Assembly (NCBI GenBank): GCA_963976435.1
Contig: CAXBKQ010000009.1
Span: 62,001-126,000 of the forward strand
Reading direction: 5' to 3'
Source of the DNA: CAKZNE01 sp963976435
GTDB lineage: Bacteria; Bacteroidota; Bacteroidia; Flavobacteriales; Schleiferiaceae
DNA length: 64,000 nucleotides
Position 1 is the stretch's first letter. Every line of letters begins with the position of its first letter. This document shows, one piece after another, positions 1-8,503 of the stretch. The position numbers and the translations under genes were made by a program. The notes below the pieces were generated by a model. It saw only the letters and a program-made list of their open reading frames with translations, searched no databases and was not told the origin of the DNA.

Positions 1-136
1 CCAATCGCTTAGCAATCTCCTTTTGCCTCGGCATAAAAGTCTGCCACAGCTCCAAGGTTTTATTTTTAATAAGTGACATTTCCGAATTTAGACCAATTAG
101 GTATAAATCATCTGATTTTTGGATTTTGTACTCCAT
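1..136 (-). CDS. GyrI-like domain protein, N-terminal part (cut by window edge)
   Basis: An ATG at 134-136 on the minus strand opens a 45-codon frame that runs without a stop to the window edge. It begins MEYKIQKSDDLYLIG and continues with SLIKNKTLELWQTFMPRQKE. The LWQ-F-MPR-KEI pattern is typical of GyrI-like small-molecule-binding domains (effector domains related to AraC-type regulators and SbmC/GyrI). Because it begins directly with this domain it is probably a stand-alone effector-binding protein, not a full AraC regulator, but the rest is outside the window. It lies upstream of, and on the same strand as, the T9SS gene ending at 157, so the order of transcription is T9SS gene then this gene, 20 nt apart. 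Family recognised from memory of the motif. Confidence 0.7.
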   Translation of the reverse strand, partial: MEYKIQKSDDLYLIGLNSEMSLIKNKTLELWQTFMPRQKEIAKRL

Positions 137-156
137 GAATAAATAAAATAGTTGAT

Positions 157-1593
157 TTATAATTTTTCAAATTTATGCTGATAGCTTATTTGCCCATTGG
201 AAATTTTAATAATATAAATACCTGAATCTAAATCTGAGATGTAAATTAGACCTTCATCGATTTCTCCCGATTTAAGGAGCATAGCCCTGCTGTTATAAAT
301 CTGAAATTTTGAATTTTCAGGACAATTTTGAATTTTTAGAAAGTCTCTACTAGGATTTGGAAAAAGCTTCAAAGGACGATTTTGTAAATGTTCTGAATTG
401 GATATTATAGCACTTGTAGTTTCCAATAAATTCCCAAAATAGGGAGTCCCAGTAATATTTGATTTTAGGATCATATTTCGGGATTGAATATCGAATTCAA
501 ATAGTTTGGCTTGCCCCCCAGGGCTGCTTGTCCAAGCATATAGTTTCCCATTTGAGGCTTGAATAAATGAACCTTGAGGATAAAAGCCATCACTGCTTTT
601 TTGAAAATCATATATTTTTTGGAGACTGTCCGTGATGGGATCATATTCAAAAATTGAACCGGCAGAATCTAAGCCACCTTTTACCGTCATTCCATAAATT
701 TTTCCATTAAGCCCTTCCGTGGGGCTTCCAAATAACTCCCAACCTCCCACACCGTGGGCGGCAGTGTCGCTAAACTGGTGCAAGGGAGTGAATTGATTTA
801 AAACACTGGCGTTTAAATCGTATTTAAATAGAACTCCACCGCCATTTTGAAAACCCAATTGTCCAAATCGTGAGAAACCGTATAAAAGACCGCTTGAGCT
901 TTTAAGGAGACTACCCCTTGGATCGTAGCCATTTCCACTGGGCCCAATTATAAAACTGTGTTTGCGTTGAAGCTCATTGTTTTGAGGGTCAAATTCAAAT
1001 AAACAGCCCGTTCCATCCACTCCTCCCAGGCTTGTTAGTCCGTAAAATTTATTTTGAAAGACCAGCATTGAGCCGTATGGGTTTGCTCCATTTCCCATTT
1101 CAAAATCTGCAAGCTTGCTGAATTGCCCGGTATTGGGTTCAAATGCAAAAACTACCCCTCGATTAATGGTTCCACCCTCGAAGCTTAGGCCAAAAAGTTT
1201 TCCTTGGAATTCAATTAAAGAACCTAGGGGTTTGGCCCCATTCAAACCGTCAAAATCATATAGCTTTTGATAGGATAAATTTTGAGGGTTGAAACTGAAA
1301 ATACATCCTAAATTATTAATTCCACCCTCACTGGTCATTCCGTATAAGAGCCCATCTGTTGCTTGTATTAATGAGCCAAAAGGCTTAATTCCCAAAAGAC
1401 TGTCGGAAAAAGTAAAAACATCAGAATAATTTCCGCCAACCGAATCGGTCCGGAATATAACTCCAAAGTCATTGGAATTACTTGAGCTTAAACCCCAAAA
1501 ATTTATCTGTGCACAACATTTTTCTCCAAAAACAAGGAAAAAAGTTAACAGGGGAAAAACCCAAGGCTTGTAGATTAAAGTTTTCATTTTCAT
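157..1593 (-). CDS. T9SS-secreted protein with GloVer-type tandem repeats
   Basis: Secreted protein of 478 residues with a hydrophobic signal peptide (about residues 8-29, ending near CCAQ). The body is made of roughly seven repeats of about 45 residues with the pattern GSLI-A-DG-LYGMTS-GG-N--G-IF-F, which matches the 'choice-of-anchor tandem repeat GloVer' family and probably folds as a beta-propeller. The last ~70 residues form a type A T9SS sorting domain: LKLFPNPSRDFLKIQ, then a DSGIYIIKIS segment and a basic C-terminus. Known role of such tails: export through the outer membrane by the Por system and attachment to the cell surface. Ligand or function is unknown. A second ATG six bases downstream (1587) is an equally possible start. 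Confidence 0.85.
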   Translation of the reverse strand: MKMKTLIYKPWVFPLLTFFLVFGEKCCAQINFWGLSSSNSNDFGVIFRTDSVGGNYSDVFTFSDSLLGIKPFGSLIQATDGLLYGMTSEGGINNLGCIFSFNPQNLSYQKLYDFDGLNGAKPLGSLIEFQGKLFGLSFEGGTINRGVVFAFEPNTGQFSKLADFEMGNGANPYGSMLVFQNKFYGLTSLGGVDGTGCLFEFDPQNNELQRKHSFIIGPSGNGYDPRGSLLKSSSGLLYGFSRFGQLGFQNGGGVLFKYDLNASVLNQFTPLHQFSDTAAHGVGGWELFGSPTEGLNGKIYGMTVKGGLDSAGSIFEYDPITDSLQKIYDFQKSSDGFYPQGSFIQASNGKLYAWTSSPGGQAKLFEFDIQSRNMILKSNITGTPYFGNLLETTSAIISNSEHLQNRPLKLFPNPSRDFLKIQNCPENSKFQIYNSRAMLLKSGEIDEGLIYISDLDSGIYIIKISNGQISYQHKFEKL

Positions 1594-1802
1594 GTGTTTG
1601 TGAAAGTAGATGACAAAAAAAATTGATGCGAAAATTGAATATTCTACGGATGTCCTCCTATTCTAAAAAAGATTTGATGTTTTAGAGTTTGGCAAAATAA
1701 ACAAGTAAGAATTATACAGTTTTGCTCAATTAATTAAAATCAAAGTTCATGAATAAATTGGAATAATGATCTTTTTCCGCCGGCATACCTCCATAAAATA
1801 GT

Positions 1803-1818
1803 AATAGGCAAGCCTATT
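1803..1818. promoter_or_regulatory. 16-bp inverted repeat upstream of dCMP deaminase
   Basis: AATAGGC-AA-GCCTATT is a perfect 7-bp inverted repeat with a 2-nt centre, 45 nt upstream of the dCMP deaminase ATG. Its tight centre fits a dimeric-regulator operator better than a transcript hairpin, and no T-tract follows. The regulator is unknown. The rest of the 1594-1862 gap shows nothing else I can name. Confidence 0.35.
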
Positions 1819-1862
1819 GTGGCGTTTAAATTTTATGGATATTTAGCCCCTCATTTAAGAAG

Positions 1863-2291
1863 ATGAAAAAACAATTGAAATACGATATTGCCTATTTGAG
1901 AATGGCAACGGAATGGGCAAAACTATCGCATTGCCACAGGCGGAAGGTGGGTGCCCTAATAGTGAAGGATAGAATGATTATTTCAGATGGTTATAACGGT
2001 ACCCCAAGTGGTTTTGAAAATCCTTGCGAAGATGATGAAGGATATACTAAATGGTATGTATTGCATGCCGAGGCTAATGCTATTTTAAAAATTGCAGGAA
2101 GTACACATTCATGCCAGGGGGCAACTCTTTATTTGACCATGTCTCCATGCCAAAACTGTAGTAAATTAATTCATCAGGCGGGAATAAAAAGGCTGGTTTA
2201 TATGGAAGAATACAAGGATGATAGCGGCTTAAAGTTTTTGGAAAAGGCGGGTGTTGATCTAGTTCAAATAGTAGATATTAATGAAGAATAA
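1863..2291 (+). CDS. dCMP deaminase (deoxycytidylate deaminase)
   Basis: Converts dCMP to dUMP, the precursor for thymidylate synthesis; cytosolic. The 142-residue protein is the usual length. The zinc and catalytic residues are present: HAE at 68-70 (H68 zinc ligand, E70 proton shuttle) and PCQNC at 95-99 (C96 and C99 zinc ligands). GYNGTPSG near 43-50 is the substrate-loop signature of the ComEB/dCMP deaminase family rather than of cytidine deaminase. The stop overlaps the start of the following S41 protease by 11 nt, so the two are translated from one mRNA; this coupling looks positional rather than functional. It belongs with nrdAB and tdk in deoxynucleotide supply. Confidence 0.93.
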   Translation: MKKQLKYDIAYLRMATEWAKLSHCHRRKVGALIVKDRMIISDGYNGTPSGFENPCEDDEGYTKWYVLHAEANAILKIAGSTHSCQGATLYLTMSPCQNCSKLIHQAGIKRLVYMEEYKDDSGLKFLEKAGVDLVQIVDINEE

Positions 2292-3849
2292 ATCCAATTT
2301 ATTACCCATATACTTTGCAGTATTCGCCCTTTTCGGACTGTGCATCGGTATGTTCTTAGATTTTCCAATGAAAAAATTGGGACTAAGCGCAAATGAGGCT
2401 CGAGAAAAAAAGGTGAAACAAATTATCAATTATGTAGATTTTGAATATGTAGATAAGGTAAATACGGATAGTCTTTTAGACCTTACCATTACGGATTTGC
2501 TAAAGCGATTGGATCCGCATTCCTCTTATATTCCTCTGGAGGAGGTTGAAAAAAGCGATGAAGGGATTAAGGGTAGTTTTGATGGAATAGGTATTGAATT
2601 CAAAATTTTTAGAGATACTTTAATTGTTGTTAAGGTTATTGAAGGAGGTCCTTCCAGCAAAGCGGGACTGCGTGCAGGACAAAGAATTTTATTTGCCAAC
2701 GATGAGAGGCTATTTGGGGCTGATATCACAAATCAATATATAATTGGAAAATTAAAGGGTGAATCTGGATCTAAAGTGGTTTTGGATTTATGGGATAAAA
2801 CGAATAAAGAGTCTGGAAGCATTAAAAAAACTGTAGTAAGGGGAAAAGTGCCGCTAAAGAGTCTTGCCGCCTCTTTTTTGATAAATGATTCTGTTGGTTA
2901 TTTAAAACTATTGAGATTTGCCCAAACCAGTAAGGATGAGGTTCATACCGCGCTGAAGGAGCTGAAGAAAGGCGGGGCAAAAAATATAATATTTGATTTA
3001 AGAGATAACCCAGGGGGATTGCTTAGTGCAGCAAATTCTATTTCCGATGAGTTTTTAGAAGAAGGGAAATTAATTGTGTTCACCAAAGACAGAAAGGATA
3101 AAAAAAGAGAAACCTATTCAACTAAAAAAGGGCTTTTCAAAAATGGTTCTATAGCTGTAATAATTAATGAAGGTTCTGCTTCGGCTAGTGAAATTGTTGC
3201 TGGGGCATTACAGGATAATGATAGGGCTATAATAGTTGGTAGAAAGTCGTTCGGTAAAGGCCTTGTTCAAGAGGAGATTACCTTGGAAGATGGGAGTAAA
3301 ATTCGCTTGACTACTCAAAGGTATTATACCCCAACGGGAAGGAGTATTCAAAAACCTTATGCAGATTATGATGAAAGGTATATTATGGGGATGGGTTATG
3401 ACCAGGGATTGCCAAATCAAGATTCTTTGGAATTGAATGTGAAATTCACCACGCCGGGAGGAAAGGTTGTTTTTGGAGGCGGAGGTATTCAGCCAGATGT
3501 ACTTGTTCCTTTTGATACATCAAGGCAAGCAACACTATTATATCATTTGGCTTTAAGAGCAAACATGGCTAATAAGGCCTTTTCCTATGTAGATCAAAAT
3601 AGAAATTCTTTAAAGGATTGGACAAAAGCAGAATTTGTGGAAGCTTTTAATATTGATTCAGAAATTTTAGAATTCTTTTTTAATGCATTTTCAGATAAAA
3701 TAATGGAAATGGGTGAGGAGGTTGTGGCTGCTTTGAAGCTGAGAATTAAAGCCAATATTGCCGCGAATATGTACGGAAATTCTGCCTACCTCGAAGTTTA
3801 TCATCAAAATGACCCCTTAATAAAAAAGGCATTGGAGTCTTTGAATTAA
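2281..3849 (+). CDS. S41 family C-terminal processing peptidase
   Basis: A 522-residue periplasmic serine protease of the CtpA/Prc family. It has an N-terminal membrane anchor or signal (about residues 9-25), a PDZ domain (about 85-165, with GIGIEF and SKAGLRAGQ) that binds the C-terminus of substrates, and the S41 catalytic core. The Ser/Lys dyad is visible: S301 in GSASASE and K326 in SFGKG. GIQPDV near residue 400 is also typical. The C-terminal helical part (about 415-522) is the usual Bacteroidota extension. The start overlaps the dCMP deaminase stop. A second paralogue lies at 24649. Substrates are unknown. Confidence 0.9.
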   Translation: MKNKSNLLPIYFAVFALFGLCIGMFLDFPMKKLGLSANEAREKKVKQIINYVDFEYVDKVNTDSLLDLTITDLLKRLDPHSSYIPLEEVEKSDEGIKGSFDGIGIEFKIFRDTLIVVKVIEGGPSSKAGLRAGQRILFANDERLFGADITNQYIIGKLKGESGSKVVLDLWDKTNKESGSIKKTVVRGKVPLKSLAASFLINDSVGYLKLLRFAQTSKDEVHTALKELKKGGAKNIIFDLRDNPGGLLSAANSISDEFLEEGKLIVFTKDRKDKKRETYSTKKGLFKNGSIAVIINEGSASASEIVAGALQDNDRAIIVGRKSFGKGLVQEEITLEDGSKIRLTTQRYYTPTGRSIQKPYADYDERYIMGMGYDQGLPNQDSLELNVKFTTPGGKVVFGGGGIQPDVLVPFDTSRQATLLYHLALRANMANKAFSYVDQNRNSLKDWTKAEFVEAFNIDSEILEFFFNAFSDKIMEMGEEVVAALKLRIKANIAANMYGNSAYLEVYHQNDPLIKKALESLN

Positions 3850-3900
3850 CATGTGGTCTAATAGAAGTAAATTTTCTTAAATACTGCCACTAATTGGCAA

Positions 3901-3933
3901 AAAAAAACCTGATCCAATGGACCAGGTTTTTTT
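3901..3933. terminator. Bidirectional terminator between convergent genes
   Basis: An A-run, AACCTG, a short TCC-AAT-GGA inner stem and CAGGTT followed by a T-run form a hairpin with one A/C mismatch. The A-run and T-run flank both sides, so it can stop transcripts from the S41 protease and from the minus-strand lipoprotein gene. Confidence 0.85.
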
Positions 3934-3949
3934 ATGTTCTTGAGAAGAA

Positions 3950-4204
3950 TTAGTGATCGTGACCGTGATCATCTCCTTCTGCATGATCGTCAGCAACAAC
4001 TTCTTCTACTGCAGCAGCAGTTGAGTCAGTTGCTTCTTCAATCACTTCTTCCACTTCTTCAGCAGCTTCTTCCACTTCTTCAGCGGCTTCTTCTACTACT
4101 TCTTCAGTTTGTTCAGCAGCGTTTTCAGCTTCTGCTTCTACGTTGTTACATGCTACGGCTCCAGCAAACATAAGAGCGATAGCAAAAAAGTTCAATTTCT
4201 TCAT
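3950..4204 (-). CDS. Small Glu/Ala-rich lipoprotein with His/Asp tail
   Basis: 84 residues. A signal peptide ends in a lipobox (GAVAC, Cys19), so the mature protein is lipid-anchored. The mature chain is almost entirely E, A and V in a repeating EEVEEAAEEVEE pattern with 3-4 spacing (residues about 30-70), which predicts a single very acidic helix. It finishes with DDHAEGDDHGHDH, a possible divalent-metal-binding tail. A TACATTTG promoter element sits 32-39 nt upstream of the ATG. No known family is recognised; similar low-complexity lipoproteins are common in Flavobacteriia. Function unknown; metal binding is inference from composition. Confidence 0.75.
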   Translation of the reverse strand: MKKLNFFAIALMFAGAVACNNVEAEAENAAEQTEEVVEEAAEEVEEAAEEVEEVIEEATDSTAAAVEEVVADDHAEGDDHGHDH

Positions 4205-4235
4205 CCAGTTAAAAATTTGGCTGTTATTAATTCGT

Positions 4236-4243
4236 CAAATGTA
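4236..4243 (-). promoter_or_regulatory. -7 promoter element of the acidic lipoprotein gene
   Basis: The minus strand reads TACATTTG, a perfect match to the Bacteroidota -7 consensus TAnnTTTG, 31 nt upstream of the lipoprotein ATG. A clear TTTG -33 box is not visible. Confidence 0.5.
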
Positions 4244-4281
4244 GTACTTTTAATATTCCCATAGAGGAAATTTATCAAAGA

Positions 4282-5811
4282 TCAAAGAATTTGTCTAAAA
4301 CTAACTTTTTCGCCAATTATTCCATTCAATTCTGAGATCCTAACTCTCCATTGTTCCATGCTATCTCTATCCCTAATGGTCACGGTTTCATCCTCTTTGG
4401 TTTGATGATCCACGGTTATGCAAAATGGTGTGCCAATAGCGTCATGCCTGCGGTATCTTTTTCCAATAGCATCCTTTTCATCATATTGACAATTAAAATC
4501 CAATTGTAGATTTTTCATAATATCTCTTCCTATTTCTGGAAGGCCGTCCTTTTTTAATAGAGGCAGTATGGCCACCTTAATAGGGGCTAAGGCCTGAGGT
4601 ATTTTTAGAACTATCCTTTCAGAACCATCTTCCAGTTTTTCTTCTTTATAGGATGAGGATAATACGGCTAAGAACATTCGATCTAGCCCAATTGATGTTT
4701 CTACCACATGGGGGACATAGTTTTTATTTAATTCTGGATCGAAGTATTGAAGCTTTTTGCCAGAATGGGTTTCATGAGCTTTTAAATCAAAATCTGTTCG
4801 GCTGTGAATTCCTTCTAGTTCTTTAAATCCAAATGGAAATTTAAATTCAATATCGCTAGCGGCATCTGCATAATGAGCAAGTTTTTCATGATCATGGAAT
4901 CGATATAAATCATCTCCAAGTCCTAAAGCTTTATGCCAAGCAAGCCTGGTTTCCTTCCAATATTCATAATACTTTTTGCCATCACCAGGTCTTACAAAAA
5001 ATTGCATTTCCATTTGTTCAAACTCCCGCATTCTGAAAATAAACTGACGTGCAACGATTTCATTTCTAAATGCTTTTCCAGTTTGAGCTATTCCAAAAGG
5101 AATTTTCATCCTTCCAGATTTTTGAACATTTAAAAAGTTTACAAAAATCCCCTGAGCAGTTTCTGGACGTAAATAAACTTGGTTTGCGCCTTCGGCAACA
5201 GATCCCATTTGAGTGCCAAACATGAGATTAAACTGACGAACATCGGTCCAGTTTTTTGAACCAGAGTCTGGATCGGCAATTCCTTTTTCTACTATTAGTG
5301 CTTTTACATCTTCTAAATCTTCGGCCTCTAAACTTTTGGCTAATCGACTTAGGCTGCTTTTTGCTTCTTCCAAATAAGCTTTTACCCTTGGGTTTGTTTG
5401 TCGATAAAGCTCAGCATCAAAACTTTCCCCAAAACGTTTGGCTGCTTTTTTAATTTCTTTTTCGGCTTTATGAACTTGTTTTTCGGCATAATCTTCTATT
5501 AAAACATCTGCTCTATGCCTTTTTTTAGAATCCTTATTGTCAATTAAAGGATCGCTAAAAGCATCAACATGTCCTGAAGCTTTCCAAATTGATGGGTGCA
5601 TGAAAATAGCGCTATCAAGGCCTACAATATTTTCATGCATTTGAACCATGGCGGTCCACCAATAATCTCTGATATTTCTTTTTAGTTCAACACCATTCTG
5701 ACCATAATCATATATAGCGGCCATACCGTCATAAATTTCACTAGAAGGAAAAATAAACCCATACTCCTTGGAATGGGAAATAATCTTTTTAAATATATCG
5801 TCCTGATTCAT
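4282..5811 (-). CDS. glyS: Glycyl-tRNA synthetase
   Basis: Charges tRNA-Gly. The 509-residue single-chain class II enzyme belongs to the alpha2 (human/Thermus) type, not the bacterial alpha2beta2 GlyQ/GlyS type. Visible signatures are the N-terminal IYDGMAAIYDYGQNG segment, RPETAQGIFVNF (class II motif 1/2 region), FRNEI near the motif 2 loop, FEQMEMQFFV, SIGLDRMFLAVL (motif 3) and a C-terminal anticodon-binding domain (from about residue 400, PIKVAILPL). The ATG chosen is the only plausible start; the -7 element ends 4 nt upstream of it, so the mRNA may be leaderless. Confidence 0.96.
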   Translation of the reverse strand: MNQDDIFKKIISHSKEYGFIFPSSEIYDGMAAIYDYGQNGVELKRNIRDYWWTAMVQMHENIVGLDSAIFMHPSIWKASGHVDAFSDPLIDNKDSKKRHRADVLIEDYAEKQVHKAEKEIKKAAKRFGESFDAELYRQTNPRVKAYLEEAKSSLSRLAKSLEAEDLEDVKALIVEKGIADPDSGSKNWTDVRQFNLMFGTQMGSVAEGANQVYLRPETAQGIFVNFLNVQKSGRMKIPFGIAQTGKAFRNEIVARQFIFRMREFEQMEMQFFVRPGDGKKYYEYWKETRLAWHKALGLGDDLYRFHDHEKLAHYADAASDIEFKFPFGFKELEGIHSRTDFDLKAHETHSGKKLQYFDPELNKNYVPHVVETSIGLDRMFLAVLSSSYKEEKLEDGSERIVLKIPQALAPIKVAILPLLKKDGLPEIGRDIMKNLQLDFNCQYDEKDAIGKRYRRHDAIGTPFCITVDHQTKEDETVTIRDRDSMEQWRVRISELNGIIGEKVSFRQIL

Positions 5812-5815
5812 GACG

Positions 5816-5823
5816 CAAAAGTA
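5816..5823 (-). promoter_or_regulatory. -7 promoter element of glyS, very close to the ATG
   Basis: The minus strand reads TACTTTTG, a match to TAnnTTTG, only 4 nt before the glyS ATG. With the usual distance from -7 to the start point, transcription would begin at or next to the A of the ATG. Confidence 0.5.
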
Positions 5824-6047
5824 AATAATTGGCCTTAGCTTATTGGTAATTTTAGGGAATGGATATGTAAATTATGAAAGCAACAAGCAAAGCATTGCAG
5901 TAGAATCGGTTCAATAATTCAGAAAGGCTATTTTCTAGACCATCATATACCTATATTTATTAGATGTAAATAGGGTTAATATTCCCCTTTTCAAATCGGT
6001 TGATGGAAGGTTGATCTTTGCAATTGCTGTATGTCAATTGAGTTTGA

Positions 6048-6329
6048 GTGAGCCCTTTTCCAATTCGTATTAGCCTTACCTTTCATCAAGTTCCTTCAAA
6101 GGTTTGGATAGGCCTTTTTCCTAACCCGACAAGTAATCAAATAAATATTATCTTTAAGGAAGGGAATATTATAGAGCTAGAGTTGTTGGGTTTGAGCGGT
6201 AAAAGTTTGGCCGTATTTACAAATACTACAGCATCTAATACAATGAATTTGGATCTATCCGATTATCCAGCTGGCCTCTATCTACTGAAAATTAATGGGA
6301 AACAACATGCCAAGATTGTTAAAAACTAA
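6048..6329 (+). pseudogene. Remnant: isolated T9SS type A sorting tail
   Basis: The 93-codon frame is opened only by a GTG directly after an in-frame TGA. It is nearly nothing but a T9SS sorting domain: IGLFPNPTSNQINI, an ELELLGLSGKSL strand region, LDLSDYPAGLYLLKI and a basic end (HAKIVKN). No signal peptide or cargo precedes it, so a secreted protein cannot be made from this frame as it stands. It overlaps the start of the next T9SS gene by 23 nt. The best reading is the 3' end of a gene whose body has been deleted. An upstream frameshift is possible, but I see no convincing coding continuation in 5812-6047. Confidence 0.65.
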
Positions 6330-7764
6330 ATTTCTCCTCTTCCTTCTTTGTATGGGCTTAGCAAGTTCTGGAATGGGACAATCATGGAAACCCTCCATGA
6401 AGGGAATTAATCTAAAGCATGGGGGAGATTTAGGTGTTGATTTTCATCTAGATTTTAAAACAGATGGCCCGATGAATAAGGATTGGGTTTATGGTGGTTA
6501 TTTTGATGAAGATTCCCTACGAAGATGTGTAGCGTATAGGGAAGGTGGGCGTTGGGTGCCGCTTCCTTTTCATGGTTATAAATCCAATAAAGCAATGGAC
6601 ATTGGTATGTTTGGAGATACCCTGTATATTATAGGTTCATTTGGGAATTTAGTACTGGACAAGGATACCTCTGTACATTTACCCAATACTGGCCTGTTAA
6701 AATGGTATAATGATAGTTTATGGGCGGCTCCAACACAGAGGATTAATGGCCCTAGTAAAATGTCAGCAAAAGGAGATAGTTTATTAATTTGGGGAGCATC
6801 CTATTTCAATCCGCCTGCTATAGTTTATTTTCAATTTATGACTCCTGATGGAGGAGCTACTTGGCAATATCCTTATTCCATAATACACCCTACGGAAAGT
6901 ACAGCTAATTTTGGAGCCAGATCGGGCTTGCGGATTTTAGACAATGGAGATATTTTAACGATAAATAATGGCTCCCTAGGTTCCTCGGGTTACAGAGGTT
7001 TAAACCGCTGGGATGGCCAACAGTGGCACACCTACGGTAGTCCTATTTTTAGCCCCAATACATGGGTGAACGATTTTGAATTTTATAATGGAGAATTGTA
7101 CATGGGTGGAACCTTTAGCAGTCTTGATTTCCCGGCTGGTCCAACGGATTTTGTCGGGCATTGGGACGGTACAAAATGGGAAGATTTAGCCACAGGAATT
7201 ACAGCCCCTGTAGTAGATCTGTTTGTGCACGATAGTACTTTGTATTGTCAGGTAGATCGTACTCTAAATCCTCATTATTTTGGAGATGTGGAAATTCCCT
7301 ATTTGGCGGGATGGGATGGTAATCAATGGTGTGGCACAGCAGCTAATTTTGAAGTTGCCCCGATTTCCATGGGCGTGATTAACGATACTCTATATGCCAC
7401 CTTTTACATTCCTAATACCATAAATGGAGATCCTGTAAGTTATATGAATTACTATGATGGGGATTATTTGCATGGTCCAGGATCTATATGTAGCACCTTA
7501 GGAATAAGCAAGGCGGAAGAAGTGATTTCTGAACCCGTTTTTAAAATATATCCCAATCCAGTAGAAAATAAGTTTCGTGTTTCTGTTACCAGAGGTGAGC
7601 TTAAAGATTTGAAGATATATGATGTATCTGGAAATTTGCTGATGGAAATTAAACCTGACTTAGTTCTAAAAGACCTGGAACTTGATCTTTCAGGCTTTAT
7701 TTCGGGAATGTATCATTTACAAATAAACGATGAGCATCATATTAAATTAATAAAAAAGTATTGA
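6307..7764 (+). CDS. T9SS-secreted beta-propeller-like protein
   Basis: 485 residues. The ATG at 6307 is preferred over one at 6295 because it starts directly at a good signal peptide (MPRLLKTKFLLFLLCMG...GMGQ). The body has repeated blades with patterns such as NGELYMGGTFSS, HWDGTKWEDLATGI and GWDGNQWCG, alternating 'WDG..W' and 'LY..G' motifs typical of kelch- or delta-60-like propellers in Bacteroidota surface proteins. The C-terminus (about 410-485) is a T9SS type A sorting domain: FKIYPNPVENKFRVS, IYDVSGNLLM, DLSGFISGMYHLQI and a basic tail. Function and ligand unknown. It follows directly on the remnant sorting tail. Confidence 0.85.
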   Translation: MPRLLKTKFLLFLLCMGLASSGMGQSWKPSMKGINLKHGGDLGVDFHLDFKTDGPMNKDWVYGGYFDEDSLRRCVAYREGGRWVPLPFHGYKSNKAMDIGMFGDTLYIIGSFGNLVLDKDTSVHLPNTGLLKWYNDSLWAAPTQRINGPSKMSAKGDSLLIWGASYFNPPAIVYFQFMTPDGGATWQYPYSIIHPTESTANFGARSGLRILDNGDILTINNGSLGSSGYRGLNRWDGQQWHTYGSPIFSPNTWVNDFEFYNGELYMGGTFSSLDFPAGPTDFVGHWDGTKWEDLATGITAPVVDLFVHDSTLYCQVDRTLNPHYFGDVEIPYLAGWDGNQWCGTAANFEVAPISMGVINDTLYATFYIPNTINGDPVSYMNYYDGDYLHGPGSICSTLGISKAEEVISEPVFKIYPNPVENKFRVSVTRGELKDLKIYDVSGNLLMEIKPDLVLKDLELDLSGFISGMYHLQINDEHHIKLIKKY

Positions 7765-7793
7765 GGAAGTCAATGTGGCTTAGAGAAGAAGCC

Positions 7794-8366
7794 TTAGAAC
7801 AACATTTTAACATTATCTGAAAATAATTTTATTGCAATTGCCAAAAGAATAATTCCAAATACTTTTCGCAAAACCCCCAGACCGCCTGAGCCAAGCTTTT
7901 TTTCTAGAAAGCCTGCACTTTGCAAAATTCCAAATACAATTAGTGAATTTAAAAGAATGGCAACAACAATGTTTTCCAAGGCATATTCTACCCTTATGGA
8001 AATTAGGGTAGTTAATGTTCCTGCTCCTGCAATAAGTGGAAAGGCAAGTGGAACAATGGAAGCTGTACTTGGCTCTTCATCTTTAAATATAGTAAGTCCA
8101 AGTATCATTTCAAGGGCCAAGAAAAATAAGACAAAGGCTCCTGCTACTGCAAAGGAGCTTATATCCACGCCCAATAAATTTAAAATTCTCTCTCCAACAA
8201 AAAGAAAAAGGATCATTATCAAACCAGCGGCAATTGTTGCCTTTCCACTTTCAATATGGCCCACTTTCTGTCGTAGGCTGATAATTAAAGGAATGCTCCC
8301 TGTAATATCAATTACAGCAAAAAGAATCATGGTGGCGGATAGTATTTCTTTAAAGTCGAAATTCAT
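7794..8366 (-). CDS. MarC family integral membrane protein
   Basis: 190 residues with about six hydrophobic segments and almost no soluble part. The motifs DITGSIPLI near residue 20, FLALEMILG and PLAFPLIAGAGTLTTLI (about 105-121) are characteristic of the MarC/UPF0056 family, related to the LysE superfamily of exporters. The family's substrate is not established, and the historical link to multiple antibiotic resistance in E. coli has been withdrawn, so no transport role is claimed. A TATTTTTG promoter element lies 19-26 nt upstream. Confidence 0.88.
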   Translation of the reverse strand: MNFDFKEILSATMILFAVIDITGSIPLIISLRQKVGHIESGKATIAAGLIMILFLFVGERILNLLGVDISSFAVAGAFVLFFLALEMILGLTIFKDEEPSTASIVPLAFPLIAGAGTLTTLISIRVEYALENIVVAILLNSLIVFGILQSAGFLEKKLGSGGLGVLRKVFGIILLAIAIKLFSDNVKMLF

Positions 8367-8384
8367 GATTTAGCTTAAGGGCCA

Positions 8385-8392
8385 CAAAAATA
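8385..8392 (-). promoter_or_regulatory. -7 promoter element of marC-family gene
   Basis: The minus strand reads TATTTTTG (TAnnTTTG), 18 nt upstream of the ATG at 8366. No clear -33 box. Confidence 0.45.
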
Positions 8393-8503
8393 ACACTATT
8401 GTTTGGCTAGAGGTCATCCTTAAATATATTATTGATGAATGGAATGAAGAAAAGCATTGCCAAACTATTATGTCCAAGCTAGGATTAATTAATTTCGCAT
8501 TCT

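Noticed and set aside
3934..4173. Plus-strand Leu/Gln-rich frame
   Set aside because: It is the complement of the Glu/Ala repeat of the lipoprotein gene and begins inside the terminator.
7957..8373. 138-codon plus-strand frame
   Set aside because: Antisense to the MarC-family gene, whose protein is clearly recognisable.
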